Part shown: one piece after another, positions 35,825-48,976 of the stretch
Position numbering within the stretch: the stretch's first letter is position 1
How the letters are laid out: every line of letters begins with the position of its first letter
Assembly (NCBI RefSeq): GCF_033568475.1
Contig: NC_133121.1
Span: 8,184,001-8,248,000 of the forward strand
Length of the DNA: 64,000 nucleotides
Source of the DNA: Henckelia pumila
Lineage: Eukaryota > Streptophyta > Magnoliopsida > Lamiales > Gesneriaceae
Reading direction: 5' to 3'
Notes under the pieces: generated by a model
What the model saw: the letters and a program-made list of their open reading frames with translations, nothing else
What the model was told of the DNA's origin: nothing
Databases searched by the model: none
Position numbers and translations under genes: made by a program

Positions 35825-36261
35825 TTAAAAAAATTGTATAATACTTTCCAAAAATCACTTGTAATTCGTATGATCAAGGAGACGTGGCGACACAATAGGT
35901 AACACTGAATGAAATTATTAAACCAATAATTAAATCGTGTAGGTATATTTTATTTTTACCTTTATTTCTTTGAACAAATTTTCATTGATATACTAAACGT
36001 TATCTTGCCGATGGGTGACGCCTTCCCCAAATTCGATACCCACATATGTATAATATACTAGCTCGTTACAATCAATTGGGATATAATTCATAATACATAT
36101 ATATATACACACACACACATAATGTGTGTGTGCGGCCTTAATTTCTGATGCTGTATCCATCAAATTGTTCACTCAAAATATTGTCATGTAGTGTTTGCAA
36201 TCTACAAGAATTAAATAGTAAACGACGACATTTAAATTTCACATGTGTGTACGTGTATTTA

Positions 36262-36264
36262 CAT

Positions 36265-36298
<34 letters not shown>
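36262..36298. repeat. (TA)n microsatellite
   Basis: An uninterrupted TA dinucleotide run between TATA-rich flanks. Short (CA)n runs lie nearby at about 36109-36119 and 36739-36752. Confidence 0.95.
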
Positions 36299-36302
<4 letters not shown>

Positions 36303-36375
36303 CCTATCATATAATTCACTCTGATCTGTCCGGAAAAAAGTACATAGCATTATTTTATATTTTTTTCTTTAAAAA

Positions 36376-36572
36376 GGGTTGTTCCGAAGGGGATATGTGT
36401 ACGAACGACAGGGACCTGAAGGAGGGAGCACATGGCCCAATCCCCAGAGCATACCCCCAACAATATTTCAGCAAGGAATATGCTCCACACGAGGATCGAA
36501 CCCGCAACGCTGGGGAATTTTTTTCCACGTCACCTCAGGCCTTACCAACTCGCCTATGCCCCCGTGGGCACA
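36376..36572 (-). mobile_element. tRNA-derived SINE (family 2), fuller copy
   Basis: On the minus strand the head reads GCCCACGGGGGCATAGGCGA followed by GTTGGTAAGG (A box), and then GGGTTCGATCC (B box) about 40 bp later, the spacing of a tRNA promoter. The body after the B box matches the 35015 copy. The A-to-B spacing and the lack of a cloverleaf rule out a functional tRNA. Confidence 0.8.
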
Positions 36573-36845
36573 TTATTTTATATTATACATGAAGTTTATG
36601 GTACATAAAATATATATATATGTTGTCCAAAAAAAAAAATCAATTCCAGAATTGCAGTCTTTACAAGTAATTTATTTATTCATTAATACACCAACAATTG
36701 GCACGCAAATGTACATCCATCAAGTGCTATATACATTACACACACACACACAAAACCCTATAGCTGGAATAATTAATTTTTGTAACATCAAATATTGAAT
36801 TAAACCGCCAATAGAAAATATTTTCAATTAAGTATGATTTTAAGT

Positions 36846-36966
36846 TAGTGTTTGGAAGAGCTTACAGGAAGCACTTTTCAGTTTTTTCTTAACAAAATTT
36901 TATAAAACTTCAAAATTTTGTTAAAAAAAGCCGAGAAGTGTTTTTTAGAATCTCTCTCAAACACTA
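36846..36966. mobile_element. 121-bp foldback MITE
   Basis: TAGTGTTTGGAAGAG at 36846 is answered by CTCTCTCAAACACTA ending at 36966. Further inward TTAACAAAATTTT pairs with AAAATTTTGTTAA, so almost the whole element folds on itself. Superfamily is uncertain because the target duplication is short or absent. Confidence 0.7.
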
Positions 36967-39900
36967 CCTAATTGTGCAACATCTTAACCCAAGTATGTAC
37001 TTAAGAAATTCAAAATTATGAATTGCATGATTATTTTCTACTCAATGGATCTGAAGCACATGCATAAGCATATATATATTTTGATTAATAATATATAACG
37101 CGATCTAGGCAGTTAGTTAACGAATCATAATAATATTAATTAAAAACATGATTTATATTTAATTACATTTCATGTCGAGGAAGCTCCAAATTAATCATAT
37201 CGATCCTCCATTTTTCTATGATGATAATTAATTTAATTAATTTCAACAGACAGCATCATATTAAGTTTGGAATTTAAGGATATCATATTGGTATAAGTTT
37301 AATCTGTCGGGGATTAAGCCAAAATATTAAGACAAAAAAAATTCAGAAATTGTTGGACAAAAAGGACGCTTAAGCTATTAAATATTGCCTCAGATTTGGA
37401 AATATCAAATATAATGTTGATTTTTAATTAACCAGCATGTGTATGTATGTATGCGTGTGTACATATAATATATGCATATGTACATAACTATACATCATAC
37501 GTACGAACGAAATTAAAAATAAGACGATATCTCAATTAAATTCAGTCGTTTCGTGAGAAAGATAAGAACGAATCAATCTGGCTTACAAGCTAATTTTGGA
37601 GTCGGATCAAGTATTATTAGATGTCGAGTGAGAGTCGTGATATCTTTATATTATTTTTATTTAACTTTGTTTTCGGTTTATACACAATTGAGTATTGAAC
37701 TCGACAGATTGTTTTAATTTCAAAATCTTGATATCAGACAATTTGCCAGCGTGATGCGCCAACTTGTATATATATATATATATCGTATAATTGAGTCCCC
37801 ATGGTCAGCTTACATTTGAACCTCTTTTTTCTGGTTGTTGCGAAAGCTAATGTCCTAAAACAAAAACCTACCAATTACAAATATTATTGCTTTGTCTGAT
37901 AAATTATTACGAAATAAAATGGGAATAATATTCTCTACGTACGTGGCTATATATGTGCATGTTTTGCAGCGCAGCTTCGTGGGAGTTGCCAGGCTCCAGC
38001 TTGTCCCGTTCATAAAATAAATCTTATTTTCCAGCTACGATTCGTTTTATTGAAATTTATTTCTATTAATTTATTAGAGTGCATGTGAATTTTTATAGAT
38101 CCACTATCACATGCATGCTCGCTCAATATGTATGCTAGCTTTTTAATATAATTTTGTTGTGGAATTAATACGTACTGTGGTTGAATTCTTGGAAGATAAT
38201 TTTGTAAAGGCATACGGTTCATTGTCATTCAATATTTTATTGAGAATAAATAATTACCAAGTCTCTTTATAATATTTTGTTTCAACTTTAATTGATATCA
38301 TGTTTTTCCAACTATAGAATATTAAAATGAACACTGTAATGATGTTAATATTAAGATATGGACCCGCACACGACATTTACCTAATAATTAATCCACTGTT
38401 TAGTCCATATACATCGGACAGGAATAATTTGTGTCCCCAGTTGAAAAACTTCGGGGGAGTCCCTTGAGTATGATTCTTGATTCATTTGCTTATATATATT
38501 TCTTTTTTATTCCCACAAAAAAAAAAATGAAATAGTACTACATCACTTCTTTTACAAATTTAACATATATTATATTACTTTTAGTTTAAATTTCAATAAT
38601 AATTAAAAAAAATTCGCACAATTAAATCATTGAAATACTATGCATCTCATATATAAAAAGCAACCGACTTTAAGTTATAATTATTATATAGCACGGAATG
38701 TATAATAAAAATAAAATCAAATTTATGATTCAAAATTCGAACATAACTCCATAGCCAGTATTCCAGCTAGTAACACCTTTAACTTTTGGTCGCCTTTGAC
38801 CACTAAATAATTATATATGTGGACAAAAATAAAGTCAAACAACTTAGATAAAAAAAAAATATTTCCTACAAGCTACTTGCGTATTTGTTCATCCTAGGAC
38901 AAGAATCATGTGATTGCATGCGCTATCGGTTCAATAAAATTTAATCTACCAAAACAAAGTAAAAATAGTAAATATTTTTAATTATAACAATATATGCATT
39001 AAATATTAAAACTCAAATATTTATCTATGATCTCACTATGGACTAAAAATGAATGCAAAATTTGGTTTTGTTTTTGTCATTGCATACATAAAAGTATGAT
39101 ATGTATATTTACGACAAATCAATAATCTAGGGGAAATTAAGTGTTTGATCATTAGTCGAAATTATAGTGTGTTAGGAATTACTCGTGAGTTTTTCAAATT
39201 TGTTTGATAGAAATTTGATCAAATAGCTTATAAATTATCTAATATATATATATATATATATATATATCAAAATAGTTGTTGATGGTTTATGAGCTATTTG
39301 AGAAAAAAAAAAAAAAAAAGGTTACCTCAAATTATTTTCAAAGATTAATGTTTTGGGCATTTTTGAACATGAATGAATGTGAAAAACTATGGGTAAAATC
39401 CAAAAATAATACCACTTGGAAAGGAAAGAAAGACTGTGAAATTGCTGAATGGTCATATGAATGATCATGGTTTTGCTAACATGAAACCCCACCATTTTGT
39501 TAGTGGGAATTAATTTTGACATGAGAGTATATATGGGATTGGGGATGATCACAAAATATGATAACGAAATTTTGTTTTGCCATATAAAGAAATTTTTTAG
39601 GGCTTCGTTAGGTAAAGCAAATAGAATTAAAGAGCCCGCCAGTGAAGCAACCAATCCCCAACCATCACATTTATTAATCTGACCTTCATTTATCTTTTTT
39701 AGGTTAGCTTCGATCCTACCCTATGGATAGTTGACAATCACTGGTTGGTTTAAATCATGTGGGTCTCAATGAATTATATGATTTGAACAAATAAAATACA
39801 TGATCATGGTTTTGCTACCTCATGGGTATTACCCCCACTGCAGTATCGAATTACTCGGACCTTACATGATTTAAACAAATAAAATACATCCACGTGTCCC

Positions 39901-40450
39901 TGTTTCATGAGGTAAGATAGGTTGGAATTTTCTCTTTATTAGTATTACACCAGATATTTTAAATTTTTGATAAACTACAATCAATTAAACTTTTAGTTTT
40001 TTTTAAAAAAAATAAACCCATGAGATATGACTTCATTTCTCATTAATTCTAGCACTTTCCAATTCAATAAGTAAATGTCGAAAGGTTTTCGCCGGATCAT
40101 TAACGTCGAATCGGTGACGCGGGTAACACTAATTCAGGACGTTCTTTGTCGAGTGTAGGATTTTTAAATTTATTGTGGGCATGAATAAATTAATTTTTTT
40201 TTTGAGCAAATTAATTTTGTTTAAAAAAATCGTATGAAAACGATAATAATTTTTCATTTCCCTAGGGCGAAAAAAACAAAGAAAGAAGAAGACAAGAGTA
40301 AGGCTTTTTACCGGTCCCTCTGTCCGTAAATTTGATGGAAAAACGTGGATAATAATAGTTTAAGTAGGAAACAGTATTCTCTCATACAACCTGTCACGCA
40401 TGACTTTACAGGTTGGCATCCTCGCCCTCGCCTTGCGCCCATTGCTTTAT
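36967..40450. other. Gene-free AT-rich region
   Basis: No gene, RNA or bounded element could be supported. A (TA)n run lies at about 39241-39267. The open frames in this stretch are low-complexity or run through AT-rich sequence and resemble nothing known to me. Confidence 0.5.
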
Positions 40451-40451
40451 T

Positions 40452-41752
40452 AATTATTTTCAACACTGTGATCCTTGTATTAAATTCCCCATTATACCCA
40501 CTCCACGCGGAGATTTAATTCAATTTCAGTTTCAATTTCAATTATTGTTCACTACGTAGATAAAATTGGTTTATATATATGGGTTTTTAGATAGTAGTAA
40601 TCTCATAAAACTCGTTTGTTTTTACGCATCTAGTTCAATTTTCACCACAATGTTGATACATGGTCATAGAGACTTAGGTTCTATTTTTGGATATGCATTT
40701 TACAAATGTTTTTAGTGTTTTATAAGTGTAAAGAACTGAAGTATTTGTTTGGGAAGTATTTGTTTGGATAACATTTTTGTGAAATGTTTTTGAAAATTAT
40801 TTAAATTAAGAACTTACAAAAACTCAAATCAAATATGAGAATGACGGTATGGTTCAACATTTTTCAAAGGTATTACACACACTATTACTCTAACTTCAAA
40901 TGTAATGATTTATGATCATCTAATTAACCGGAAATCCAATAACCAAATTAAATTTTTTTTTTTGGTATAACTTTGATAGTTTCTACTAATATTTTTTTCA
41001 ACACTGTGATCCATGTATTAATTCCCCATTATACCCACTCCACGCGGAGATTTAATTTCAATTTCAATTATTCTTCACTACGTAGATAAATTGGTTTATA
41101 TATATGGGTTTTTAGCTAGCTAGTAGTAATCGCATATGACAACTCGTTTGTTTTTACGCATCTAGTTCAATTTTCATCATAGTACATGGTCATCAAAACT
41201 TAGATTCCGTTTGCTCGTGTATTTTACAAATGTTTTTAGTGTTTTATAAGTTGAAAGAACTTAAAGTATTTGTTTGGATAACATTTTTGTTAAATATTTT
41301 TGAAAATTATTTTTTAAAAAACGTTATCCATGTATAATTTTTAAAGAACATTAGAGACGTGTTTTTAGAATAAAATATGAAAGACAAAGATTAATAACAT
41401 TATTTTTGAAATGTTGAAATTTTTTATAAAATGGTTTGTCAAAACACATATTTATTTTTAAAACAACTTTTAAAACATTTTATAAACAATTTTTAAAAAA
41501 ATATTTTATAAGTACACATCCAAATGAAACCTTATATTGTTATTTTATATTTAAATTGAAAACTTACAAAAACTCAAATCAAATATGAGAATGACCGTAT
41601 AGTTCAACATTTTTCAAAGGTATTACACACACTATTACTCTAACTTCAAATGCAATTATTTATGATCATCTAATTAACCGGAAATCCAAGAACCAAATTA
41701 ATTTTTTTTGTATATACAACTTTGATAGTTTCTACTAATATATTTCAATACC
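40452..41752. repeat. Tandem duplication upstream of the PADRE gene
   Basis: Unit 1 (40452-40993) and unit 2 (40994-41752) are collinear. Both open with CAACACTGTGATCC and CCATTATACCCACTCCACGC, pass through TTTATATATATGGGTTTTTAG and GTTTTTACGCATCTAGTTCA, and end with GATCATCTAATTAACCGGAA and TTTGATAGTTTCTACTAATA. Unit 2 is longer by about 200 bp in the middle, where an AT-rich MITE-like sequence (TTTGTAAAATACAC-type ends, with the far end ACACATCCAAATGAAACC) is complete; unit 1 retains only its left part. Confidence 0.85.
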
Positions 41753-41884
41753 AATCCCAGCTCTCAAATCGAGTACTTCTACATCGGAGAATTATTATTA
41801 AATTTAATATAGAAATGAAAACTACTGTATCCTTAATATATTTTTTTGGCATGCACGCCTCGTGTAATTACCATAATACCCCTC

Positions 41885-42021
41885 AACTCTGTATTTAAAT
41901 ATGCCCACGCGTTCCAGCTTTGCTTTATTATCTCACAAATATCGATCAAAGCAAAAAAGCGAAGAAAAAGAGAAAAAGAAGTAGAAATTTAAGAAATTAC
42001 AGATCATATTATCATTTTCAA
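41885..42021 (+). promoter_or_regulatory. PADRE gene core promoter and leader
   Basis: A TATA-like TATTTAAATA lies at 41892-41901, about 120 bp before the start codon. The leader is A/G-rich (AAAGCGAAGAAAAAGAGAAA) and contains no ATG, so 42022 is the first start codon. Confidence 0.55.
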
Positions 42022-42498
42022 ATGGGTGTTTGCAGTTCTTGCGAGGCGACTTCAGTGGCCACGGCTAAATTGATATTGTACGATGGGAGATTGCAGGAGT
42101 TCCATCACCCTGTTAAGGTCTCCTATGTGTTGCAGAAGAATCCGTCGTGCTTCATCTGTAATTCCGATGAGATGGATTTCGACGACGTCGTATCGGCGGT
42201 GAGCGACGACGAGGAGCTGCAGCCGGGTCAGCTCTACTTCGCGCTGCCGTTGAGCCGGTTGCAGCGCAGGCTTCAGGCGGAGGAGATGGCTGCGTTGGCG
42301 GTGAAGGCCAGTTCTGCCCTCACCAAGAGTGGGGAGAAATGCGGGCATAGGGGGAATGTTTGGCTGTTCGCAGAGGAGAATGGCGGCGGCGTACGGCCTA
42401 GGAATGTTCCGGCAGCGGGAGACGGTGGATCCAGGAGGCGGAGCGGCGGGAGGCGTGGTGGGAAGTTCTCGGCGCAATTGAGTGCGATCCCTGAGTAG
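42022..42498 (+). CDS. PADRE (DUF4228) domain protein, probably N-myristoylated
   Basis: Single-exon protein of 158 aa. The PADRE/DUF4228 family is plant-specific and often induced by pathogens or abiotic stress; its biochemical role is unknown. Family features in order are MGVCSSC at the N terminus (Gly2 in a myristoylation context with nearby cysteines that could be palmitoylated), KLILYDGRLQEFHHPVKVSY, the FICNSDEMDFDD block, and LQPGQLYFALPLSRLQRRL with AEEMAALAVKASSAL. The C-terminal third is Gly/Arg-rich and probably disordered. Composition is distinctly more GC-rich than the flanks, as expected for an expressed plant exon. The frame is open upstream of the ATG, but no earlier ATG exists. 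The gene stands alone, downstream of a tandemly duplicated segment. Intact. Confidence 0.93.
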   Translation: MGVCSSCEATSVATAKLILYDGRLQEFHHPVKVSYVLQKNPSCFICNSDEMDFDDVVSAVSDDEELQPGQLYFALPLSRLQRRLQAEEMAALAVKASSALTKSGEKCGHRGNVWLFAEENGGGVRPRNVPAAGDGGSRRRSGGRRGGKFSAQLSAIPE

Positions 42499-42539
42499 GG
42501 GTGTTTTGGGAATAGTGCTAGGAATATTCATTGTTGTAA

Positions 42540-45500
42540 ATATATATATATAGTTTGTATGATTAATTGGGCCAAATTTGAAAAGTACTCGAATTCGAGA
42601 TCTTCATATTACAATTTTGTCCTCTTTAAAATCATTAATCATCCGATCTCAACTCTATCATTTTATGGCTCGATCAGATAAGAGATATGTCGATTGTTTT
42701 ATGCAAACAATAGATATACAAGGACTGATCAATATAGAGTACGATGCTAGTTGTGAGTGCTTTGAATAATACAGACTTTAGATCACTCTAGTTTTGGTTT
42801 AGTTTTTTATGATTGTAAAACCGACACATGTTCTTTTGCTTTTGCTCAACGAATCAAGTAATTCATTCTCTGGCTTGAAAAATTGGTTCCCCGACTGGTT
42901 TTGAAGGTCGGATTTCTCCGACACCTTCTTTTATTGATAATGTAATACTTCGGATTTAGTTTAATGAATTAACTTCTCCCTTAAAAAAAAGATTATTCAG
43001 TTTGTAGTGTATATAAAATCTAATACTTAATTTACAACCAACATTATAATTGTGGTAAATGTATATAATATAAAGTTTGAAACTAAATATTTAATTAGAT
43101 AGACACCTATTTGACGTGAATCATAATCATATTTGAATATGAGATAGGACAAGTAAAAGGTGTGCTTAACTCATTACAAGCCATTGTTATTTGACCTTGT
43201 ACGCTGCTTGTATTGTGACTTTGCGAGACTAACATTTATAAACGCCGGCCCAACTACAAAAACAATTACTACTTGCCAACATGATGTACGGTACTTATCT
43301 TAAATTATATTTACAACTTCGTGAGTCAATTAAGTTTTGATCGAGAAATGTTATCAGTATATTATAGAATAAAAATTTTATATATGAGACGATCTCACTG
43401 ATCATGTTTGACCCGACTTATGAAAAACATTAAATATGGATTATGCCGACCGTCTCACATTAAACTTACGTATTGTAAATAATTTAATATGGTCAAATAC
43501 ACATACGATTTGTTATATATAAAACTAATTATTTCGACAGTCAAATATTTCAAACGATATAAAAAGACAAGCGTGATGAGCAAGTATTGTTTTCCTATAA
43601 GAGATTTTGTGTAGCCCATGAATTATATTAAAGGAGGCATATATACAGTAGATTATAAACCTTGACTGAAATAATGTAGTTTTCGACTTTTCGTGAGTGG
43701 ATAATGCTTTGGAAGATTATTTTTGTGCATTGGACTTTTTGTAGGCTTCAGATGAAAGTTTTCGAATTTCGGTATTTTATTAATGAGGTGATGGTTTAGT
43801 TGTTAGAGTAATCTGGAATCTTAACATATATAGGTATTATTTGGAAATGCATAAGAAAAATGATCATGAATTTTTCTTTACAAAATTTTAAAAGTTCATA
43901 ATCATTTTTTTAAAAAAAATGCAATTTGCAAATACTACCATAGTGCAATTTAAAAATCGCACGAAAAATATAATAAAGTGTTATTTATTTCCAATTGTTA
44001 ATTCTTTGCCATTCAAATTGGGTAGGGAAATAGCATATGTAGGTTGGGTATACGATACGAAGGGCTTTAGAGTTTGAACCACACAATGCGTGTGTAGTGT
44101 AGGTACATTTGGTGATGGCACTACCCGATGACTTATTGACCTACGGGTTAAATAAATAAACACAATAATGTTATCAAATTCAAGAGTGCTGATTTTTTCA
44201 CCCCATAAAGATCAAGTGTGAACTCCCAAATATGCTATTCTAGATTTTATTTTCTGTTTTTTTTTAAAAAAAAAAAAAGAATTCATAAAATTCAAGAGTG
44301 TACTTACGTGATCATGGTTATGAAATTTCGCGGATTCGAACACAAATTCAATCCAAAAGAAGTTAACATCAAGCTCAAGTTATTAAATAAAAAACGTACA
44401 ACGTGGTGTTTGTATACTCTTTTCTCACTAAATCGGTAAATAGGATCTTGCCTGTATAGGTACTGCTTCAATACAGATTTAAGGGTTGAGATTTATCAAT
44501 ATAAGTGTGTTTTACTATTTTTTTAGTGGACGTCGCAAATATTAATAAATTTTTACTCTTAAATATATCATTGAGATGCTACCAGTAAAAGTACAATGAA
44601 ATTAACCAACTAAATCTATGCCTAATTATTCACTTCAAGTGCCTGGCGTCAACATATATATGGCAACCTAAATTCATTATACAATTACAAATCATAAATG
44701 ATACAACTAATAAAATAAAAAAAAATTGGTGGCTGAGAATTTTGTTCATAAAATTTATAAACGTCAAGGACCGTGTTGTCACCATCCAGTCACATTGTAT
44801 ACCAAAATCGTCGGGTTCTTTTATTTATTTATTTATAAAGGAAACTAGTTAATTCTTTGGTAAGGTAGTATATATAGCCATAGGGTTTTGAAAATTTGAG
44901 CTCGTTTATTTTCCCTTTCAATTCTATTTCATCGAAAATCTGATGTTATTTCTCATTGTAATTTTCCCATTTTTAAATTACAGGGAGCCAAAAATTTCTT
45001 GCCACCATTTTTATCACACACTCAAATTCATTTATTATTATTGAATTATGAAATGATTAAATATAGAGTCCACAACGGCAGATAAGCTTAGGAGCCAAAA
45101 TTATAATTCAATATGGTAAATTAGGGTATAACTCACCTTAGACATGAAGAAAAAACCATAAATACGAGTGGTAGTTGGCAATATTTGTCTCACTTATAGT
45201 TTTTAGTAGGAGCAAATATATAATTTTACACGCCAAGAATTCTATTTTAGAACAGACTATTTTTGTAATGATAATACATTTACGTTAAATAATGGAGTAA
45301 TATGTGGTTGACACTCTTTAAATGATCAAATTAGTGGTTTGAATAACAGTGTAATTAAACTATAAACACACCATTACCAAACTATGTTCCAACACTTTTC
45401 TACAATATTCGATGTGTGTGTAAGCTATACATACCTGAAGTCGGAAACGAGCTAGGCTGGGAACAACCACATAAATGATTTGAATAATTCTAATTATTTA

Positions 45501-48340
45501 TAATTTGGTATCTACACGCGAACATAAAATAATTACTTCTTTTTCAAGTTGTTATACATTCATCAAGTAAACATATCGGTGAATGATACTCTACTACGAA
45601 GATTTTACAATCATGATAGACATGAAGATTCTACTACAGAGATTATGATAAACTATTTCTTTGGTCAGCTAATTACCGAATCAAAAAGTAGAGTCGTCAA
45701 AATGGAGTTCCATTGAGCTAACCTAGCTACCTTGTTATGAAAAATAGGCTTGTAACTCGTTGAGTTACTAATAAAGTGACTCCTTTGAAGTTGAATCTAA
45801 AGTTCTAAACAAAACTAGCGGACTCGCTAGTTTTCTTTGACATTTTTTTATATATTATTTCATTGATTTATGTATGATTTACGAGTTTTGAATTATTTAT
45901 ATTATTTATAACATTTTACGCATGATTTATTTATTTTGAAATATTTATGTTATTTATAATGATTTATGTAAGGTTACTGGTTTATTAATTTTAGAAAGAT
46001 TTATATTATTTATTATAATTTATGCACAATATTTTTATAAAAAAATTATTAATTTTTGAAAGATTTATATTATTTATAATAATTTATGCATGATTTTTTA
46101 TTAAAAAAATTAGTATTTTTTTTTAAAAAAATTGGCGAATCTAACCCACAACCCTTGGTGGGTTAAGCTAAGGTTTTCACAATCTGTATAAGAGAACTGT
46201 CTCATAAAATTAACATGTAAGATTATTCTACAATATTTTTAATATTTCATTTAATAATATTATACGTTAAAGAATTTTTATCATTAATTTATAATTAAGC
46301 TGAAAAAATATCCAATTTTTATCCAAAGTGAAATAATCAACGGTAGGTCACTTGTGAGACGGTCTCACTACGGGTCAATCATACTCATATTTACAATTAA
46401 AAGTGGTAATTTTAACATAAAAATTAATACTCTCCATGGTAACACATGCAAATAGAAGACTCATTTCACAAATTTTAACACGTGAGACCATCTCACATGA
46501 GTTTTTCTGAATAATCATATCACTCATCAACGAATTTCGTAATAAATTAATATTACATATTTTTTTAATAAAACACTTTTGAAAAATTTATCTTTTTTAA
46601 TTTCAATATAATCTCCGAATAATTTATTGTATGCACACAGATCATGTGCAAAATTATATATCTCGTCATACTACTATATATTATATATATACTCGAGCTT
46701 AATAAAAACTGTAACTCGGTGTCATGATAAATTTTATCGACATCAAATTTACTCTTATGTATATATTTTGATACTTTACCAAATTTATCCTTGTAAATGT
46801 TGATAATCGTGACATTACCTTATTTTAGTATATGAATCCAACTTTCCTTCAAAAAAAAAATATATATGAATCCAACTACTTACAAGATTTTTTCAAACTC
46901 CGAAAAAAAAATCGGATACTGTTATATAAAGATCTCAAGCCCAAACTTGGGTTTTGTAAAGTGGCCCGATTTGATATACTGGGCTTCTTAAGACAACCAA
47001 CAAATCATATGGTGATATGGTGCGAAGTCAACCTACTACAAAGATATTAAAAAAAAAACCCTACGAATTAGTTATCTACAACGTAACATGAATCTCATTA
47101 ATTAGTTTAATTTTTTTTTTCTTCAAAACGGTTGAAAAATCATCATCATCAGGCTACATTCAAAGCTACTCACTCTACAATAATTAACAAGAATTTCTAT
47201 ATTTGAGTGATGCTCCAAAAAAATCAATTATTTCCAACTTGGATAGTAACTAGAATGCCAAGGGAAACTTGGGTGGTTTTTAACTTTTTTTATATGTCTT
47301 CCCATATCAGAGTAATAGCCAGAAAAAGAAAAAACGAATTGAAGCTATCATTCGGATAAGCCTCTAACTATCGATCCAAAATCACATGGGATCTACATGA
47401 AAAGATAGGGCTAGCTTTTTGTTTCCATCACTAATTTGTCAATTGTTTGAAATTTTTTTTTATGGGCCAAATAGATCATATTAGTTATTTTTTAGTATGC
47501 TTTATAAGATTAATGAAATAAACAATAGATGAAGAATAAGAAATTAATCTTTAGGGTGAATATTTATCATATTTGGATAGAAGAGAAAAAGAGAGAGAAT
47601 GTACAATAAATTATGAAGTAATAGCAAAGATAATTAAGAACTTTGTTGCGTCGGTTCCAATAATTTAATGACCCCGATTTATTTCTTCGCCACCACATAT
47701 AGTTGGTGCACGTGGCCCCGTCCTCAATTTTCATTTAATTCTTCTTATTCATTATTTATAATAATATTTATTTTAATGGAGAAGACATTTATATTATAAA
47801 ATTAAAATTTTAATCTCTTCCTTTTAATTATATAATCCATGTTTTTTTATTTATCTTAAATATATAGTCATATATAAAATTTAACAATATTTTTTACACT
47901 ATTTTATTAATATATTTTTATTAACTACACATTGAAAATTATGCAATCATTTTTTAATACATTAAATAGGGATAAAATAAGAATTTTATATAAAATTTGT
48001 TTTTTCAATAATTTTTATTAATATGTATGAAAAAAAGTAAAATTATATAATCGAGAAGAGGAGGATATAATCTCATAAATTTGTTATGAATTTTCAAAAA
48101 TTAATAAAAGTTAGTTTCAAAAAAAAAAATTAATAATAAATGTCACGTGTGGGTTCCAATAATTCACGTGCTTGGAGTTGGGACGACACATCGTCCCATT
48201 AATCAACAAGTCAAAACAAATCTTCATGCATTTCCCAGAAATAGAATCCCACACAAAAGTCATAAATAAAATAAATAATCGGAATTTTCACGGCATAATT
48301 CAAAGTAATTTTTTTTAATAAAATTTGAATATAATTATTA
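42540..48340. other. Long gene-free AT-rich region
   Basis: No coding sequence or RNA gene is recognised in about 5.8 kb. Diverged copies of a dispersed repeat marked by GAGACGGTCTCAC lie at about 43380-43465 and 46351-46501. Loosely repeated phrases (ATTTATATTATTTATAATGA) occur at 45880-46090. The minus-strand frame 43981-44163 and the plus frames here show no family motif. Confidence 0.55.
46351..46501. repeat. Small inverted-repeat element with GAGACGGTCTCAC ends
   Basis: The left end CTTGTGAGACGGTCTCAC and the right end GTGAGACCATCTCACATGAG are near mirror images and each is internally palindromic, around a 110-bp AT-rich core with ACTCATATTTACAATTAAAA. Related sequence occurs at about 43380, 22590 and 63580. 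Confidence 0.6.
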
Positions 48341-48360
48341 ATAATAAAATAAGATATTTT

Positions 48361-48430
48361 TATATAAGAACGTTTTACAGAATACAGAGCATTCAGTACT
48401 CTCCCTCAAAATAGTTTGAAGAAGACGAAG
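48361..48430 (+). promoter_or_regulatory. PR-1-like gene core promoter
   Basis: A TATATAAG box at 48361-48368 lies about 70 bp before the start codon, which leaves a short leader of roughly 35-40 nt. The leader contains no ATG. Confidence 0.7.
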
Positions 48431-48976
48431 ATGGTCCTTCTCTTGCCAATGCTGCTCACTTCTCTACTGCTCATCTCCCAAGCCTCCGCCCAAGCTCAGC
48501 CGCCGCCTCCTCCGGCGGCAGCGCTCCCGGCTCCACCGGCGGCTCTACCCAACACGACCCAAGAGTATCTAGATGCCCACAACCAACCCAGGGCCGAAGT
48601 AGGTGTCGGCCCCCTCGCGTGGAGCGAGACACTAGCCAAATCCGCCAGCCTCACGGTGAGGCTCCAGAGGGATAAACAGAACTGCAGCTTCGCTGACTTG
48701 AGCAACAGCAAGTACGGCGGAAACCAGCTGTGGGCCGGTGGCTTCACCGTCACGCCGCGCATCGCAGTGGAGGCGTGGGTGGCGGAGAAGAAGTTCTACA
48801 CTTATGCTAACAATTCTTGCGCGCCGGACCACCGTTGTGGGGTTTACACGCAGGTTGTGTGGAGGAATTCTTTGGAACTGGGGTGTGCCCAGGCTGTTTG
48901 TCCCAAAGAACATGCTAGTTTAACCATTTGTTTCTATAATCCCCCTGGAAATGTAATAGGAGAGAAACCGTACTAG
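48431..48976 (+). CDS. Secreted CAP/PR-1-like protein
   Basis: CAP superfamily proteins of the PR-1 type are secreted; some bind sterols and many respond to pathogens. Single exon, 181 aa. Residues 1 to about 22 are a signal peptide (MVLLLPMLLTSLLLISQASA), followed by a Pro/Ala-rich linker and the CAP domain: YLDAHNQPRAEVGVGPLAWS, SNSKYGGNQLWAGG, AVEAWVAEKKFYTY, CGVYTQVVWRNSLELGC and a C-terminal ICFYNPPGNVIGEKPY. All six conserved cysteines are present. The usual His of the CGHYTQ motif is Val here, so the metal-binding-like site is altered. The Pro-rich N terminus and C-terminal GNVIGEKPY recall the At5g66590-like branch rather than classical PR-1. The frame opens slightly upstream at a TTG, but the ATG directly precedes the signal peptide. 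Converges with the DUF547 gene, whose stop codon is 310 bp away. Confidence 0.95.
   Translation: MVLLLPMLLTSLLLISQASAQAQPPPPPAAALPAPPAALPNTTQEYLDAHNQPRAEVGVGPLAWSETLAKSASLTVRLQRDKQNCSFADLSNSKYGGNQLWAGGFTVTPRIAVEAWVAEKKFYTYANNSCAPDHRCGVYTQVVWRNSLELGCAQAVCPKEHASLTICFYNPPGNVIGEKPY

Noticed and set aside
36480-36572. tRNA gene on the minus strand
   Set aside because: The same promoter boxes belong to a SINE whose body also occurs at 35015; no cloverleaf is seen.
37970-38015. Possible microRNA precursor near GGGAGTTGCCAGGCTCCAGC
   Set aside because: A short local hairpin is possible, but no known plant miRNA sequence is present and the stem is too short for a precursor.
42052-42531. 159-codon minus-strand frame opposite the PADRE gene
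   Set aside because: Long only because of the GC-rich coding strand; the plus-strand product has the family motifs.
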